Of a stretch of 43,984 nucleotides of DNA, positions 26,444-35,851 are shown piece after piece. The stretch spans positions 1 to 43,984 of the forward strand of contig CAJWHT010000022.1 in assembly GCA_913041495.1 (NCBI GenBank), given 5' to 3'. The stretch's first letter is position 1, and each line of letters opens with the position of its first letter. Under the pieces are notes generated by a model. It worked only from the letters and a program-made list of their open reading frames with translations. It was not told the DNA's origin and did not search any database. A program made the position numbers and the translations under genes. Origin of the DNA: an uncultured Desulfobacteraceae bacterium. GTDB lineage: Bacteria; Desulfobacterota; Desulfobacteria; Desulfobacterales; Desulfobacteraceae.

Positions 26444-27490
26444 TCAGGCCGTTTCAATGTCCAGTTCGGTCACCGTCTTGTTTCTGCCCGTATCCTTGGC
26501 CTGGTAAAGGGCATTGTCCGCCCGTTCGATCAGGTCGGGCAGGGATTCACCGGCCTGGTATTCCGCCACCCCCAGTGAAATGGTGATGGCACCGATGGGC
26601 TGGCCTGTGTTTTTGTTGATCCACCGCCTTCCCTTGAGGCTCAGCCTGATTTTTTCTGCCAGAACAAAGGCCTCCTTTAACGCGGTTTCCGGCAGGATCA
26701 GGATAAACTCCTCTCCGCCGAACCGGGCGGCGATGTCCTTGGCTTCGATGTGCTCCTTGAGCAGTTTTGCCAGCATTCTCAGGACATTGTCACCGATCAG
26801 GTGGCCGTGGGTGTCGTTGACCTGTTTAAAGTGATCGATATCCGCGATGATGATGGTCAGGGGGATCTGGTTCTTATTTACATAATCCAGGGTGCGGGCC
26901 ATGGCCTCGTCCAACCCCCGCCGGTTGAGCAGACCTGTGAGCATGTCGGTTTTTGCTGCCCGTTTCACCCCTTCCAACTCTTTTTTAAGCGCATCTATTT
27001 CGGTAATGGTGTCATCCATTTCCTGTTTCAGGGAGTTGCTCTGATGGATGATGGACTTGGTTTCGCTGAGGATGCCTTTGGATATTTTCCGGACCTCCTC
27101 GGCAGTATTTTCATTCACTAAGCGTCCTGAAAAGCTTTCCACATTGGCACCGTTTTTATCGATTTGTCTGCCGGAGCTTCCCAGGTGCCGGGTGATCTCT
27201 CCTAAAATGGTTTTAAATTCAGTGGTTTTTATTTCCGCCAACTGGCTTTGTTCATCTGCAATGTAGGACCTGAAAAACTTGAGAATGGTATCGTAGCCGA
27301 TTTGGGTATTTCGTTCTTCAAGTGTTTTTATATCCAGATTCAGGGCTTCGTTGCGGCCGGTGGCGTATTCGTACCACACCGCATAACAGATGGGATTGTA
27401 GGGCAGCTGATGCCTGGCAATCTGTTTCAGGGCCAGGCGCAGATGGGTCCCCGATTCTTCAACGCTATCCTGGTATATGTGGTCAAACAT
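26444..27490 (-). CDS. Diguanylate cyclase (GGDEF domain)
   Basis: A 348-residue cytoplasmic protein. Residues about 1-165 are mostly helical with a coiled coil near 100-170 (HQSNSLKQEMDDTITEIDAL); no membrane segment is seen. Residues about 180-340 form an intact GGDEF domain: KTDMLTGLLNRRGLDEA, IADIDHFKQVNDTHGH, and the active loop RFGGEEFILILPE. The RxxD inhibitory site five residues upstream is not present (EAKD), so product inhibition is not expected. It should make cyclic di-GMP from two GTP. ATG 27490 is preferred to TTG 27499 because of GAGGG spacing. It lies 15 bases after the DUF3786 gene and before ilvN. Confidence 0.92.
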   Translation of the reverse strand: MFDHIYQDSVEESGTHLRLALKQIARHQLPYNPICYAVWYEYATGRNEALNLDIKTLEERNTQIGYDTILKFFRSYIADEQSQLAEIKTTEFKTILGEITRHLGSSGRQIDKNGANVESFSGRLVNENTAEEVRKISKGILSETKSIIHQSNSLKQEMDDTITEIDALKKELEGVKRAAKTDMLTGLLNRRGLDEAMARTLDYVNKNQIPLTIIIADIDHFKQVNDTHGHLIGDNVLRMLAKLLKEHIEAKDIAARFGGEEFILILPETALKEAFVLAEKIRLSLKGRRWINKNTGQPIGAITISLGVAEYQAGESLPDLIERADNALYQAKDTGRNKTVTELDIETA

Positions 27491-27505
27491 TGATGTCAAT
27501 CCCTC

Positions 27506-28126
27506 TTAGGGGGTGTCCACCAGGTCGATAATCCGCCTGGAGGTATATTCGCCTACATCCGCAAGTCCGTCCACGGGCATGAACTGTCTTGCATTCTTTG
27601 AATACAGGCAGGTGACGCCGGCGGGAAAGTCGTCGTCAGGTTCGTAAAAAATATAGCAAAGGGCGATTTTGGGAAGGGGATGCACCACAAAGGAAAAGTC
27701 TCCGCCCGTACCCGGTGGTGATGCCTGGCCCTTAAGATTGGATACGATTTTGGGGATGCTGGCCTTTATTTGCGGTACGTAGGGCACCAGCAACTGCTCG
27801 GTGTGGGTGGCAAAGGCGCCGGCGTAGGGCATACTGTCCGGGAACTCCTTGAATGCCTTGAGGGGGGTCAGGTTCATACCGGCATTGCTGGCGTTCAGTG
27901 CATACAGCGAAACCAGTAGCCCCGGAATCGGGTCCTGGTCTTCGCTGGATTTTTCAACGTCCTCAAAACAGATACCGTCCGGCGATATCACGCAGATGTT
28001 GCCGAACGCGTCTAATTTAAAGCAGTCCTTCTCCCGTGTGGCCTGGATACATTGGTCAAAATCCTGGGGAAGGGATGTGTAGAGTTTGTCCAGATTATTC
28101 TGGATGAGACGGGAATAATTGTCCAT
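27506..28126 (-). CDS. DUF3786-family protein of unknown function
   Basis: A 206-residue soluble protein. The C-terminal block GGDFSFVVHPLPKIALCYIFYEPDDDFPAG and then LYSKNARQFMPVDGLADVGE recalls DUF3786, a family found mostly in anaerobes and often near redox or corrinoid proteins. No catalytic residues can be proposed. GGAGG lies ahead of the ATG. It is the first gene of an operon with a diguanylate cyclase and ilvN. Confidence 0.75.
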   Translation of the reverse strand: MDNYSRLIQNNLDKLYTSLPQDFDQCIQATREKDCFKLDAFGNICVISPDGICFEDVEKSSEDQDPIPGLLVSLYALNASNAGMNLTPLKAFKEFPDSMPYAGAFATHTEQLLVPYVPQIKASIPKIVSNLKGQASPPGTGGDFSFVVHPLPKIALCYIFYEPDDDFPAGVTCLYSKNARQFMPVDGLADVGEYTSRRIIDLVDTP

Positions 28127-28285
28127 GGTATTGCCTCCGTTGATCTAATATACTGAAAACTACCAGGCCGGATCAAGTGTTTATTTGTACGCCCTCATTT
28201 GTTGGGGAAATCTTGGGTCGGGTATGGTATGATACCGGATTTTAATTAATATAGAATGAGGAATCAAAAGAAATAGGGTATGCCA

Positions 28286-29017
28286 ATGCGTAAAAAAGGT
28301 GTGGATTATATTGTTTTTCCCCTGGACTTTCCGGACATGGAAACGGCATCGGATTACGTCCGGAAGCTGGACGGCCATGTGGGAATGTTCAAGATCGGTC
28401 TGGAGCTCTTTATCCAGGAAGGACCGTCGGTGGTCCGGCAGATCCGGGAGCTGACCGATGCACAGATCTTTTTGGATCTCAAGCTCCACGATATTTCCGC
28501 CACCGTGGGAAGAGCCATGGCCCGGGTGGCGGAGTTGGGCGTGGACCTGATTACGGTGCACACGGCCTCCTCATTCCGGATGCTTAAGATGGCGGTGAAA
28601 GGCGGAGGGGGAAAAGCCGGCGTGCTGGGCGTCACCCTGCTTACGGACAACGATGCGGCTGCGGTTGAAGCCGGCGGTTTTAAGGCCGAATATGTCACCT
28701 CCCCGCTGGCGCTTGTGATGCTCCGGGCCAGGATGGCCAAAGCTGCCGGATGTGCCGGCGTGGTCTGCTCCGGGCAGGAGGTCGAGGGGATCAAGGCGGA
28801 GCTGGGACCGGATTTTCTGGCCGTGACCCCGGGGATCCGTCCGGAATGGACCCTGACGGCCGGTGATGACCAGAAGCGGGTTACCACACCGGGCCGGGCC
28901 GTGGCCCTGGGCAGTGACTACATTGTGATCGGGCGGCCGATCCGGGATGCGGATGATCCGGTGAAGGCGGCGGATATGGTGGCTGAAGAGATCGACAAGG
29001 CATTGGCGGACGCATAA
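28286..29017 (+). CDS. pyrF: Orotidine 5'-phosphate decarboxylase
   Basis: A 243-residue enzyme that converts OMP to UMP, the last step of de novo pyrimidine synthesis. The catalytic charge network is in FLDLKLHDIS (Asp-x-Lys-x-x-Asp). Substrate loops are VTPGIRPEW and GSDYIVIGRPI, both typical of the short bacterial PyrF class. ATG 28286 is preferred because AGGG stands seven bases upstream; ATG 28280, two codons earlier, is too close to it. It is monocistronic and converges on lysC across a shared hairpin. Confidence 0.96.
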   Translation: MRKKGVDYIVFPLDFPDMETASDYVRKLDGHVGMFKIGLELFIQEGPSVVRQIRELTDAQIFLDLKLHDISATVGRAMARVAELGVDLITVHTASSFRMLKMAVKGGGGKAGVLGVTLLTDNDAAAVEAGGFKAEYVTSPLALVMLRARMAKAAGCAGVVCSGQEVEGIKAELGPDFLAVTPGIRPEWTLTAGDDQKRVTTPGRAVALGSDYIVIGRPIRDADDPVKAADMVAEEIDKALADA

Positions 29018-29058
29018 AAAAGCCCGGGTTGCGGTAAACAATTCTCCGTGACCCGGGC
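29016..29058. terminator. Hairpin terminator between pyrF and lysC
   Basis: GCCCGGGT (29022-29029) pairs with ACCCGGGC (29051-29058), with inner pairing TGCGG/CCGTG of lower quality. An A run (29016-29021) becomes a T tract on the minus strand, so it best terminates lysC transcripts, and it may also end pyrF. Confidence 0.75.
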
Positions 29059-29095
29059 GAAGTAAAAGCCGATCCGCCTTGAGTTGCAGAAGGGT

Positions 29096-30319
29096 TTATT
29101 CTCTTGGTTTTTCCAGGCCGAAAGCCGCATGCAGGGTGCGCACCGCAAGCTCGGCATATTTGGCCAGGATAACGCAGGAAATCCGGATCTCGGAGGTGGA
29201 GATCAGGCGGATGTTGATATTTTCGGAGGCCAGGGCCTCGAACATGACGGCGGCAACCCCGGAGTGGCTTTTCATGCCCAGGCCGATCACTGATACCTTG
29301 GCGATATCCGTGGCGGTTTTGATTTCTTCCGCCGCCACCTCTTCGGCCACCATTTCGGAAATTTCCAGAGCCCGTTCAAAATCATCCTTGGTCACGGTAA
29401 AGGTCAGGTCGGTCTGGCCACCGGAACGGGTGTTCTGGATGATCATGTCCACCATGATCTCGGCTTTGGCTAATGCACCGAAGATCTTGGCGGAGATTCC
29501 GGGCTGATCCGGTACTTTTTTAAGGGTGATTCTCGCCTCGTTCATGTCACAGGTGACGCCGGATACGACGGCACTTTCCATATCAGCGGTTTCATTGATA
29601 ACCATGGTTCCTTCCTCCTCGTTGAATGATGACCGGACATGCACGGGCACGTTGTATTTCTTTGCAAATTCCACTGACCTGATCTGGAGGACCTTGGCCC
29701 CCAGAATGGCCATTTCAAGCATTTCCTCGTAGGAAATCCTGTCGATCTTTCTGGCGTCGGCACATATCCTGGGATCTGTGGTGTACACCCCGTCCACGTC
29801 GGTGTAGATCTCGCAGACATCCGCCTTCAGGGCAGCGGCGATGGCTACGGCTGAGGTGTCGGACCCCCCGCGGCCCAGGGTGGTGATGTCACCGTCGTTG
29901 TCCGCGCCCTGGAAGCCGGCCACCACAACGATATTGCCTTCGTCTAGGGCCTTTTTCAGGCGTTTGCTGTCGATGTCCAATATCCTGGCTTTGCCGGACA
30001 TGTGGTCGGTGTGGATACCGGCCTGGAATCCCAAGAAGGACTTGGCCTTGTAGCCCCTGGCCTTGAGCATCATGGCCAGCAGGGCGGCCGTGGTCTGCTC
30101 GCCGGTGGCCAGAAGAACGTCCAGTTCGCGTTTATCAGGTGTTTTAGAGGCCTGGTTTGCCAGGGCAATGAGCCTATCGGTTACGCCGGCCATGGCAGAG
30201 AGAACCACCACCACCTGATCACCGCCGTCATGGGCTTTTTGCACCCGGCCGGCCACATTGGCGATTCTTTGGATATCTGCCACAGAGGTGCCGCCGTATT
30301 TGTGTACGCGTAACGACAT
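29096..30319 (-). CDS. lysC: Aspartate kinase
   Basis: A 407-residue aspartokinase, phosphorylating aspartate for Lys, Met, Thr and diaminopimelate. The N-terminus [12 protein letters not shown] is the kinase signature, followed by [15 protein letters not shown] and [14 protein letters not shown]-like [14 protein letters not shown]. Two C-terminal ACT domains (about 265-400) include [15 protein letters not shown] and [16 protein letters not shown], and should give feedback control. Length and architecture match the Gly-rich class found in most bacteria. It lies 34 bases after tsaE, the last gene of nnr-tsaE-lysC. Confidence 0.97.
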   Translation of the reverse strand: MSLRVHKYGGTSVADIQRIANVAGRVQKAHDGGDQVVVVLSAMAGVTDRLIALANQASKTPDKRELDVLLATGEQTTAALLAMMLKARGYKAKSFLGFQAGIHTDHMSGKARILDIDSKRLKKALDEGNIVVVAGFQGADNDGDITTLGRGGSDTSAVAIAAALKADVCEIYTDVDGVYTTDPRICADARKIDRISYEEMLEMAILGAKVLQIRSVEFAKKYNVPVHVRSSFNEEEGTMVINETADMESAVVSGVTCDMNEARITLKKVPDQPGISAKIFGALAKAEIMVDMIIQNTRSGGQTDLTFTVTKDDFERALEISEMVAEEVAAEEIKTATDIAKVSVIGLGMKSHSGVAAVMFEALASENINIRLISTSEIRISCVILAKYAELAVRTLHAAFGLEKPRE

Positions 30320-30353
30320 GTTGCCTCCTGAATATTAGCTTTTATTAATCAAT

Positions 30354-30830
30354 TTACGGTAAAGATAAGGTGCTTAACAGATTTGTCCCCTGTTGTCCAG
30401 ACGGAATGATACGAATTATCCGGTTGAAATCCTTATCAAATTCAAACCTGAGTTCCAGGTTGAAGACAAATCCGTCTTCCCGAAGAAGGTCCGGCCATTC
30501 CACCGCCACCACGGCATCTTCTCCCAGGAGGTCTTCAAATCCGATGTACTCCAGTTCGTCCGGGGCGCCCAGGCGGTATAGGTCCAGGTGGCACAGCCGT
30601 TTTACCCCGGCAGGATACTCGTTGATGATATTGAAGGTGGGGCTGGTGATGTAGTAGCCTTCATCTACGCCAAGCCCCTTGGCCAGCCCCTGGATGAGGC
30701 AGGTTTTCCCCGCCCCCAGATCGCCGGTGAGGGCAATGGAGAACAGCGCCGGAAGTTGCAGGATTGCTTCTCCGATACGTCTGCCCAGCGTCATGGTCTC
30801 TTCGGCGCTTGCGGATACAACGGTTTTCAT
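30354..30830 (-). CDS. tsaE: tRNA threonylcarbamoyladenosine biosynthesis ATPase TsaE
   Basis: A 158-residue ATPase needed with TsaB and TsaD for the t6A modification of tRNA. The P-loop is GDLGAGKTCLIQGL, followed by SPTFNIINEYP, HLDLYRL and VVAVEWPDLL, which is the family order. Length is normal. ATG 30830 overlaps the nnr stop as ATGA, so it is translationally coupled. A longer in-frame opening exists but has no ribosome site. Confidence 0.96.
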   Translation of the reverse strand: MKTVVSASAEETMTLGRRIGEAILQLPALFSIALTGDLGAGKTCLIQGLAKGLGVDEGYYITSPTFNIINEYPAGVKRLCHLDLYRLGAPDELEYIGFEDLLGEDAVVAVEWPDLLREDGFVFNLELRFEFDKDFNRIIRIIPSGQQGTNLLSTLSLP

Positions 30831-32389
30831 CGGGCCAGTTCCGCAAGTGCCGTGGGGATCACGGCCACGATATCCGACGCCAGAAAACCCATGGGGGTCT
30901 CTTCGGCCAGGATGTCCCCGCAAAGCCCGTGGATGAATGTGCCGGCAAGGGCGGCGGTATCCGGGGACAATCCCTGGGCAAGGAGGCCTGCAATGATTCC
31001 GGTGAGGGTATCTCCCATACCGCCTGAGGCCATACCGGGATTGCCGGTGGGACAGATAAATACCTCCCCGTCCGGGCAGCAGACCAGGGTCTGGGCCCCT
31101 TTGAGGACCAGTATGACCTCATGCTTTTCGGCAAAGGACAGGCCCACGGTCATCCGGTCGGCCTGGACTTCGGCCGGGGAGATGCCTGCGAGCCGCGCCA
31201 TTTCTCCTGGGTGCGGTGTCAGGATTACCGGAGATTTGGCCGTGTTCAGGATTGATGGATCATCCGCCAGGCAGTTGAGGCCGTCGGCATCAATCACCAG
31301 CGGTACCTCTGATTTGGCCAGAAGTTCCCGGACGAGTTCCCGGGTTCCCGGTTCAGTGCCCAGGCCCGGTCCTAATGCCAGTGCCTGCTTGTCCCTGAGG
31401 GTATCGAGAATGGCGTCCAGCCCTTTTACGGACAGGGTGCCGGCATCCGTTTGGGGCAGGCCCAGGGCCATGGGCTCGACAATCATGGGCTCCAGGACCG
31501 GCATCAGGCCTGAGGGCACCCCGAGGGTCACAAGACCTGCGCCGCACCGCATGGCTGCATTGGCGCTGAGCGCGGCCGCCCCTGTTTTACCCGGAGAGCC
31601 GGCCAGGATCATAAGATGGCCGAAAGTACCCTTATGGCTGTTGAAGGCCCTGGGGGGAAGGACGCTGGCGATATCTTCGGCTTCGGGAAGGAAGATATGG
31701 GGGGCTTCCCCCCGGGCAATGTGTCCAGGGATACCGATATCGATGATTTCCAGGTCGCCGGTGTGGATGTTTCCCGGATAGAGAATATGCCCGGCTTTGG
31801 CAAAGGCAAAAGTGGCTGTGGCATCTGCTTCAATGGCCACGCCGCAGACTTGCCCCGTATCCGAGTTGATGCCGGAGGGGATATCAACGCTGAAAACCGG
31901 CTGGCCGGAAAGGTTCACGGCCATGATGACGTCCCGGAAGAATCCCCGGACATCCGAGTTCAGGCCGGTACCGAAAATGGCATCCACAAACAGGTCGTGG
32001 TCCAGTATCCGTTCCCGGTAGCCCTCAAAAGCATCAGCATCCGGCACCTCGATAAATTCGGATTCCGGGTGTTCGGGTAACAGTTTTTCCACAAGTTCCA
32101 TGTTTATCCGGGCATCGCCTGCCACCCGGTCCCGCCGGGACAGGAGGATAAAGCTGACGCTGACCCCCATTTCCATGAGGTAGCGGCCGATGACAAAGCC
32201 GTCCCCCCCATTGTTCCCTCTGCCGGCAAGAATTCCCACCCGGAATTCCTCTATGGGATCAAAATGGTCCACCAGCATTTCCAGTGCGCCCCGGGCGGCA
32301 TTTTCCATGAGCACCAGGCCGGGGATACCGAATTCGTTAATTGTCTTTTGGTCCATGGCCTGCATCTGTGCGGCGGTGACAAGGATCAT
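30827..32389 (-). CDS. nnr: Bifunctional NAD(P)H-hydrate epimerase / ADP-dependent dehydratase
   Basis: A 520-residue repair enzyme for hydrated NAD(P)H. Residues about 1-215 are the YjeF_N epimerase domain, with GRGNNGGDGFVIGRYL and VDIPSGINSDTG. Residues about 225-515 are the ribokinase-like dehydratase, with KGTFGHLMILAGSPGKTGA, LGPGLGTEPGT, LTPHPGEMARL and GNPGMASGGMGDTLTG. It restores normal NADH epimers and dehydrates S-NAD(P)HX. It is the first gene of the nnr-tsaE-lysC operon, with 61 bases separating it from the DUF2804 gene upstream. Confidence 0.96.
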   Translation of the reverse strand: MILVTAAQMQAMDQKTINEFGIPGLVLMENAARGALEMLVDHFDPIEEFRVGILAGRGNNGGDGFVIGRYLMEMGVSVSFILLSRRDRVAGDARINMELVEKLLPEHPESEFIEVPDADAFEGYRERILDHDLFVDAIFGTGLNSDVRGFFRDVIMAVNLSGQPVFSVDIPSGINSDTGQVCGVAIEADATATFAFAKAGHILYPGNIHTGDLEIIDIGIPGHIARGEAPHIFLPEAEDIASVLPPRAFNSHKGTFGHLMILAGSPGKTGAAALSANAAMRCGAGLVTLGVPSGLMPVLEPMIVEPMALGLPQTDAGTLSVKGLDAILDTLRDKQALALGPGLGTEPGTRELVRELLAKSEVPLVIDADGLNCLADDPSILNTAKSPVILTPHPGEMARLAGISPAEVQADRMTVGLSFAEKHEVILVLKGAQTLVCCPDGEVFICPTGNPGMASGGMGDTLTGIIAGLLAQGLSPDTAALAGTFIHGLCGDILAEETPMGFLASDIVAVIPTALAELAR

Positions 32390-32450
32390 AGTTCTTTTCC
32401 TTAATATATATTTGGTTTTCTAAAAGGGTATCATGTCCGCAGACCCGCTG

Positions 32451-33458
32451 CTACCATTTGGCAAAATGCTCTTCCACCACCCCGGCGGTATCTGTCAGGG
32501 TGAGGCTGTGGCCGGCATCGGTTCTGATCTGCCCGTCAAACCGGCCGCAAGGCTGGATAAAGCGGCTGGCCACCAGCCCGAAATTGTCGTTGGCGCTACG
32601 CTTTCCTTCCGGGAAAAACCTGAGATTTATTTTCCGGTCCTTGGATGTGATCTTCCAGGGAGTGAGCGGCTGGGCTGTGTCATAGTCGTAATCTACGGCC
32701 GCCACGGGTTCCGGTTGTCCGTTCACCCACAGGGTGTTTTCCAGGGTGCCGTTTTCATAGACGCCCCGGGACAGGTTGAATCCCACCTTTGTTTTTTTAT
32801 CGCCCGTTTCAGGATCTGAGGCAAAGCCGGCTCCGCAGGTCCAGTTCCAGAAGGTTTTACGGTGGTAGGCCCCGTGGGTCCAGTCGTAAAGGGCAAAGGT
32901 CTGTTCCGGATCAAGGATGAATGTTCGTCCTGCGGCCCGTATTTGTCCCCGGGCGGGAATCCCTGCGGCCTTGGTGGTGAATGCGGCTTTTCCCTGCCCC
33001 ATATCCATGGGAAAGTGCATGGGAGAAAAGGTTCCGGCAGTTTCTGCCAGACGAATATCCGCAAGAAGATCCGCAGTATCCAATTCTATCCTTGCCTGCC
33101 TGCCGTTGGTGTCAAGATCTCCGGAAAATTCAATGCGCCGTTTCCCCTCCTTGAACCTGCAGATACCGGAGGCAGAGTGCCGGTCGTACCGGACCCTGCC
33201 CATGGGCGGCCTGACAAAATTGGCTTCGGTCATAATCCTGCGTTCCCGGTCAAAGCAGAAGCTAAAGGCACTGGTAATGTATCCCAGGTGGATAACGGCG
33301 GCACCGAAGAATAGTTCCGGCGATACGATCCCAAGGTAACACCAGCGTTTCTCCGTGACCCGGTTTTTCAGGGTGGCGGTGCCGGACAGAGGCAGGCCGG
33401 TAATGCCGGTGGTATCCGCAAGTCCGAAAGGGCCGGACCAGGGCTGCGTCACCTTCAT
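32451..33458 (-). CDS. DUF2804-family protein
   Basis: A 335-residue protein recognised as DUF2804 by its overall composition and segments such as KRWCYLGIVSPELFFGAAVIHLGY and HGAYHRKTFWNWTCGAG. It is predicted to be a beta-rich lipocalin-like fold with several Trp and Tyr, and has no membrane segment. Its function is unknown. It overlaps the tag stop by 4 bases (ATGA), so it is co-translated with the glycosylase gene; no functional link is known. Confidence 0.78.
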   Translation of the reverse strand: MKVTQPWSGPFGLADTTGITGLPLSGTATLKNRVTEKRWCYLGIVSPELFFGAAVIHLGYITSAFSFCFDRERRIMTEANFVRPPMGRVRYDRHSASGICRFKEGKRRIEFSGDLDTNGRQARIELDTADLLADIRLAETAGTFSPMHFPMDMGQGKAAFTTKAAGIPARGQIRAAGRTFILDPEQTFALYDWTHGAYHRKTFWNWTCGAGFASDPETGDKKTKVGFNLSRGVYENGTLENTLWVNGQPEPVAAVDYDYDTAQPLTPWKITSKDRKINLRFFPEGKRSANDNFGLVASRFIQPCGRFDGQIRTDAGHSLTLTDTAGVVEEHFAKW

Positions 33459-34021
33459 CCTTCCATTACCTCTTTATAGCGGAAGCAGGAGACCAGATGA
33501 TCGTTGACCATACCCGTAGCCTGCATATGGGCATACATGATGGTGGAACCGGTGAACTTAAATCCCCGCTGCTTGAGATCCTTGGAAAAGGCATCGCTTT
33601 GCTTTGAGGTGGCCGGCACCTGGTCCATGGATGTGAAGGCATTGATGATCGGAGAGCCGTCCACGAACCGCCAGGCATAGGCGTCAAAGGAGCCGAACGC
33701 CTCTTGAACCTTTAAAAAAGCCCTGGCATTGGTCACAGCGGAGTTCACTTTGAGTTTGTTGCGGATGATCCCCGGATCCTGGAGCAGGGCCAGGATCTTA
33801 TCCGGCCCGAACCGGGCCACCTTTTCCGGGTCAAAACCGGCAAAGGCCTTTCGGTATCCCTCCCGCCGTTTCAGTATGGTCAGCCAGGACAGGCCGGCTT
33901 GTGCCCCCTCCAGAATAAGGAATTCAAATATCCTCCGGTCATCGTGCACCGGCACGCCCCATTCGGTGTCATGGTAGTGGATATAATCCGGGTCCGAGGT
34001 TGACCAGTCGCATCTTTCCAT
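33455..34021 (-). CDS. tag: DNA-3-methyladenine glycosylase I
   Basis: A 188-residue base-excision enzyme that removes 3-methyladenine from DNA. The N-terminus MERCDWSTSDPDYIHYHDTEWG carries a zinc-ligand Cys4 and later His, and the C-terminus GMVNDHLVSCF supplies His and Cys. The HhH-type core contains LEGAQAGLSWLTIL and GPDKILALLQDPGIIRN. ATG 34021 is chosen because GGAGGG stands five bases ahead; an in-frame ATG at 34093 lacks one. The operon continues into the DUF2804 gene. Confidence 0.95.
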   Translation of the reverse strand: MERCDWSTSDPDYIHYHDTEWGVPVHDDRRIFEFLILEGAQAGLSWLTILKRREGYRKAFAGFDPEKVARFGPDKILALLQDPGIIRNKLKVNSAVTNARAFLKVQEAFGSFDAYAWRFVDGSPIINAFTSMDQVPATSKQSDAFSKDLKQRGFKFTGSTIMYAHMQATGMVNDHLVSCFRYKEVMEG

Positions 34022-34099
34022 GGGTTCCCTCCGATTGTTGTTCCTAGGTTTTTCTTCTGGTGATCTATACAATAAATAGGAGGGGGGTGTCATCAGAAA

Positions 34100-34136
34100 A
34101 CCCGGGGCATCATCCCCAAAGGATTGTGCCCCGGGT
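34100..34136 (-). terminator. Terminator of the alcohol dehydrogenase-to-VOC operon
   Basis: ACCCGGGGCA (34100-34109) and TGCCCCGGGT (34127-34136) form a 10-bp stem with a 17-base loop. Only a short T tract (TTTT on the minus strand) follows, so termination efficiency is uncertain. Confidence 0.6.
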
Positions 34137-34207
34137 ATAATTGAAGATCCGGATTACTTTTCACACCCGCAACGTTCTTCTTTGTGCCGGTCGAATACCG
34201 CAGCGTG

Positions 34208-34771
34208 TTATTTCTTTTTGATCAGGTCAACATCGCCGAGTGATGTCCCGATTTTCATCATCCAGCGGGACATGCCCACATTGACCCCAAGAAAAGTCGT
34301 CTGAATCAATTCGGTGATGTATCCGAATTGATCCATCGTATCAAAATAGGCAAATCTGGTGACGGCCTTGCCTTTTGTTTCAAAGGTCCCATGCTGAAGA
34401 AGCTTGAATCCTTCCTTTTTTAAAATATTGATCTTCTCGGATAATTGGGTGACGACAAACCCAATATGATGGATGCCGTGGCCCGGGTCACGGATGAAGT
34501 CCGTATAAACATTTTCATCCCCACGGATTACCTGAATTAATTCAAACTGCAGGCGCCCGCTGTATCCCACAACAATATCCAAATCAAGATCAATGGGGTT
34601 GCCCAGATAGTGAATATTCTTTTTGGCAATTTTGGCTCTATACCAGCAAGAGATGTTCAAGAGGGCTGAATAATGGTCCACCGCATTGGTGATGTCCTTT
34701 ACGATGATTCCCAATTGCTCCACAGGCGGCAGGCCAAGTCTTTTTAGTTCCAATGAATTTGTCGGCGTCAT
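34208..34771 (-). CDS. VOC (glyoxalase/bleomycin-resistance fold) protein
   Basis: A 187-residue VOC protein with two beta-alpha modules: QLGIIVKDITNAVDHYSALL, then IHHIGFVVTQL. Possible metal ligands are a Gln in VEQLGII, the Glu or Gln of RLQFELIQ, a His in GIHHIGF, and the Glu of ITELIQT. This Gln/Glu/His/Glu set resembles glyoxalase I more than methylmalonyl-CoA epimerase, which has His first. The reaction is unknown, but isomerisation or epimerisation of an alpha-hydroxy-thioester or ketone fits the neighbouring ThDP enzyme and SDR. ATG 34771 has AAGGAAG upstream. It is the last gene of the five-gene minus-strand operon. Confidence 0.8.
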   Translation of the reverse strand: MTPTNSLELKRLGLPPVEQLGIIVKDITNAVDHYSALLNISCWYRAKIAKKNIHYLGNPIDLDLDIVVGYSGRLQFELIQVIRGDENVYTDFIRDPGHGIHHIGFVVTQLSEKINILKKEGFKLLQHGTFETKGKAVTRFAYFDTMDQFGYITELIQTTFLGVNVGMSRWMMKIGTSLGDVDLIKKK

Positions 34772-34812
34772 ATCTTCCTTTTTTACAATATATTGAAAAA
34801 TGTTTCGAAACG

Positions 34813-35787
34813 CTATTGGTAACAGGTGTCCACCCATTTTTTGATTTGCATCATTGCCTCCTCCTGAGAAACGCGGCTGTCCCATTCAAGCTCCTGGCGC
34901 GCCCGGGTTGTATCGACACTGAGGTCTTTTTCCATGACGCCTACACCCAGCCGCGTTATCGGAGGGCGGATGCCAAAAGGGACCAATGTTTTTTCAAAAA
35001 TGGTTCCCAGAAACCAGGCCAGCCAAAATGGGATGCTGTTTTTCGGAGATTTCCCTATCCAACCGCTGATTGTTTTTAAATACTGCGCCCAGGTCAGGGA
35101 ATAATTGTCACCCAGAAAATAGGTTTTTCCTTTTGCAATATCTAAGAAGCCGGCCCGGGTTATGCCATCCACAAGGTTGTCAATATAAATAAAAGAACTG
35201 GGTGAACGGCCCTTATTGATCAGTGGAAATGGACCCCTTTTAAACGCATCCAGAATTTCTTTCACCCATACGCTTCCTGGGCCGAAAACGTTTGTGGGAC
35301 GGATAATGGTATACTCTATTTCTTCCCTTTTACAAAAGCTTGTCACCAGATCTTCGGCCTGAATTTTTGTATCGCAATAAGGAATTCCGCACATTTTAGG
35401 TTCAGCATCTTCATTTAAACCGGCCAGATCCCTGCCAAGCCCCATGCAGGCAACAGAAGAGCAATAGACAAACCGTTTTATATGCCCTTTGGAGTGTTCA
35501 AGAAGATTGCGGGTACCGTCCACCATGATGGCTTCAAATTGTTGCCTGGTCCCCCAGTCCAGGGTGCGGGCTGCCAGATGAAATACCAGGTCAATTCCGT
35601 TGGCAACACCCTCAAGTGTCTGCGGCCGGGTGAGATCTCCTCGAAAAATGTCAACCCCCAGCCTTGTCAGATTCCGGCTATCCTCCTGCGGCAAGAGCAG
35701 CCCCCGTACGTTATACCCGCCTCTCACCAGGGATTTTGTCAGATGGAATCCGATAAACCCGGCAGCACCCGTGATAAGAATATTCAT
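34813..35787 (-). CDS. NAD-dependent epimerase/dehydratase (extended SDR)
   Basis: A 324-residue extended SDR. The NAD-binding motif is ITGAAGFIGFHL, and the active site shows VYCSSVA and a YCDTK tetrad motif. The C-terminal half, including IPFWLAWFLGTIFE, recalls 3-beta-hydroxysteroid dehydrogenase or OleD-like members of the family, which act on hydrophobic hydroxy/keto compounds rather than on nucleotide sugars. That substrate class is only inferred. ATG 35787 has AAAGGAAA six bases upstream. It follows the ThDP enzyme gene by 64 bases and precedes the VOC gene by 41. Confidence 0.85.
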   Translation of the reverse strand: MNILITGAAGFIGFHLTKSLVRGGYNVRGLLLPQEDSRNLTRLGVDIFRGDLTRPQTLEGVANGIDLVFHLAARTLDWGTRQQFEAIMVDGTRNLLEHSKGHIKRFVYCSSVACMGLGRDLAGLNEDAEPKMCGIPYCDTKIQAEDLVTSFCKREEIEYTIIRPTNVFGPGSVWVKEILDAFKRGPFPLINKGRSPSSFIYIDNLVDGITRAGFLDIAKGKTYFLGDNYSLTWAQYLKTISGWIGKSPKNSIPFWLAWFLGTIFEKTLVPFGIRPPITRLGVGVMEKDLSVDTTRARQELEWDSRVSQEEAMMQIKKWVDTCYQ

Positions 35788-35851
35788 ATGATTTCCTTTA
35801 TCAGCTCCGGCATTCAACCGTGTTGATAACCGGAGCATAATGAGTTCCCGA

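Noticed and set aside
28226-28236. Palindrome GGTAT-G-ATACC upstream of pyrF
   Set aside because: It is short, no cognate regulator is nearby, and it was not found elsewhere in the window.
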